From positions 620,001 through 684,000 of the forward strand of contig NZ_NPMR01000002.1 in NCBI RefSeq assembly GCF_002245215.1: DNA of 64,000 nt, given 5' to 3'. The position numbers and the translations under genes were made by a program. Source of the stretch: Microbacterium sp. Yaish 1. Its GTDB lineage: Bacteria; Actinomycetota; Actinomycetes; Actinomycetales; Microbacteriaceae. Below the pieces are notes generated by a model. The model made no database searches. It was given only the letters and a program-made list of their open reading frames with translations, and was not told where the DNA came from. Positions within the stretch are counted from its first letter, which is position 1. Each line of letters starts with the position of its first letter. Of the stretch, positions 63,964-64,000 are shown piece after piece.

Positions 63964-64000
63964 CGCGTCCTCTCCGAGACAGGGTCGGGTCCCAGACTAC

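Overview
The window is about 64 kb of very GC-rich, densely coding bacterial chromosome with no plasmid, phage, insertion-sequence or CRISPR signature. Gene content and order point to an actinobacterium of the family Microbacteriaceae, most likely Microbacterium. Typical actinobacterial signs are DUF3000 next to RNase D, DUF3093/DUF3159/DUF3710/DUF4191/DUF4193 proteins, SepH, a HrdB-type SigA with an acidic/lysine-rich N-terminus, and a GlnA1-GlnE-GlnA2 block. Several blocks keep the order seen in Mycobacterium and Streptomyces (thrS-HIT ... pdxS-pdxT-yebC-ruvC; dut-DUF3093-DUF4193; pepA-lpd-E2 ... DUF4191-RDD-glnA).

Layout. 1-5.1 kb: ruvC (cut by the window edge), yebC and vitamin B6 synthesis (pdxT, pdxS) facing the MocR-type regulator pdxR and pyridoxal kinase pdxY. 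5.1-11.1 kb: a lipoprotein, HIT hydrolase, thrS, a second lipoprotein, an ArsB/SLC13-like permease and an ACT protein. 11.1-11.7 kb: four tRNAs (Val-GAC, Cys-GCA, Gly-GCC, Val-CAC). 11.7-16 kb: a VIT1-like metal transporter flanked by inverted repeats, an orphan MazF/PemK-like protein, amt and zapE. 16-23 kb: RibD_C reductase, a hydrolase, DUF3000, RNase D and a thiolase plus multifunctional beta-oxidation protein. 23-32 kb: pepN, a TetR regulator with a membrane partner, dxs and acnA with a 24-bp palindrome upstream. 32-42.2 kb: DUF3159-DUF3710-dut, DUF3093, DUF4193, sepH, a phosphodiesterase, parC, parE and a small zinc-binding protein. 42.3-46.4 kb: sigA with three downstream ligase-like genes. 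46.6-54.5 kb: PAC2, leucyl aminopeptidase, lpd, a two-lipoyl E2, an unrecognised membrane protein and DUF4191. 54.5-64 kb: RDD protein, glnA, an Arr-type ADP-ribosyltransferase, two hydrolases, DUF808, glnE and glnA2.

How the genes work together. Nitrogen assimilation is the clearest network: amt, glnA1, glnE and glnA2 lie within the window, and matching GlnR-type boxes (GTnAC-N6-GAAAC) precede both amt and glnA1. Vitamin B6 supply is another unit: pdxST make PLP, PdxR is the likely regulator and PdxY salvages. The sigA transcription unit is the most intriguing. The primary sigma factor overlaps by 4 bp a CofE/F420-ligase-like gene, followed by two paralogous ATP-grasp ligases, so an uncharacterised amide-ligation pathway appears co-expressed with sigA.

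Two patterns cut across the annotation. About fifteen genes have a TANNNT -10 element 6-8 nt upstream of the start codon, the signature of leaderless mRNAs. The octamer GGCATCCG/CGGATGCC recurs far more often than base composition predicts.
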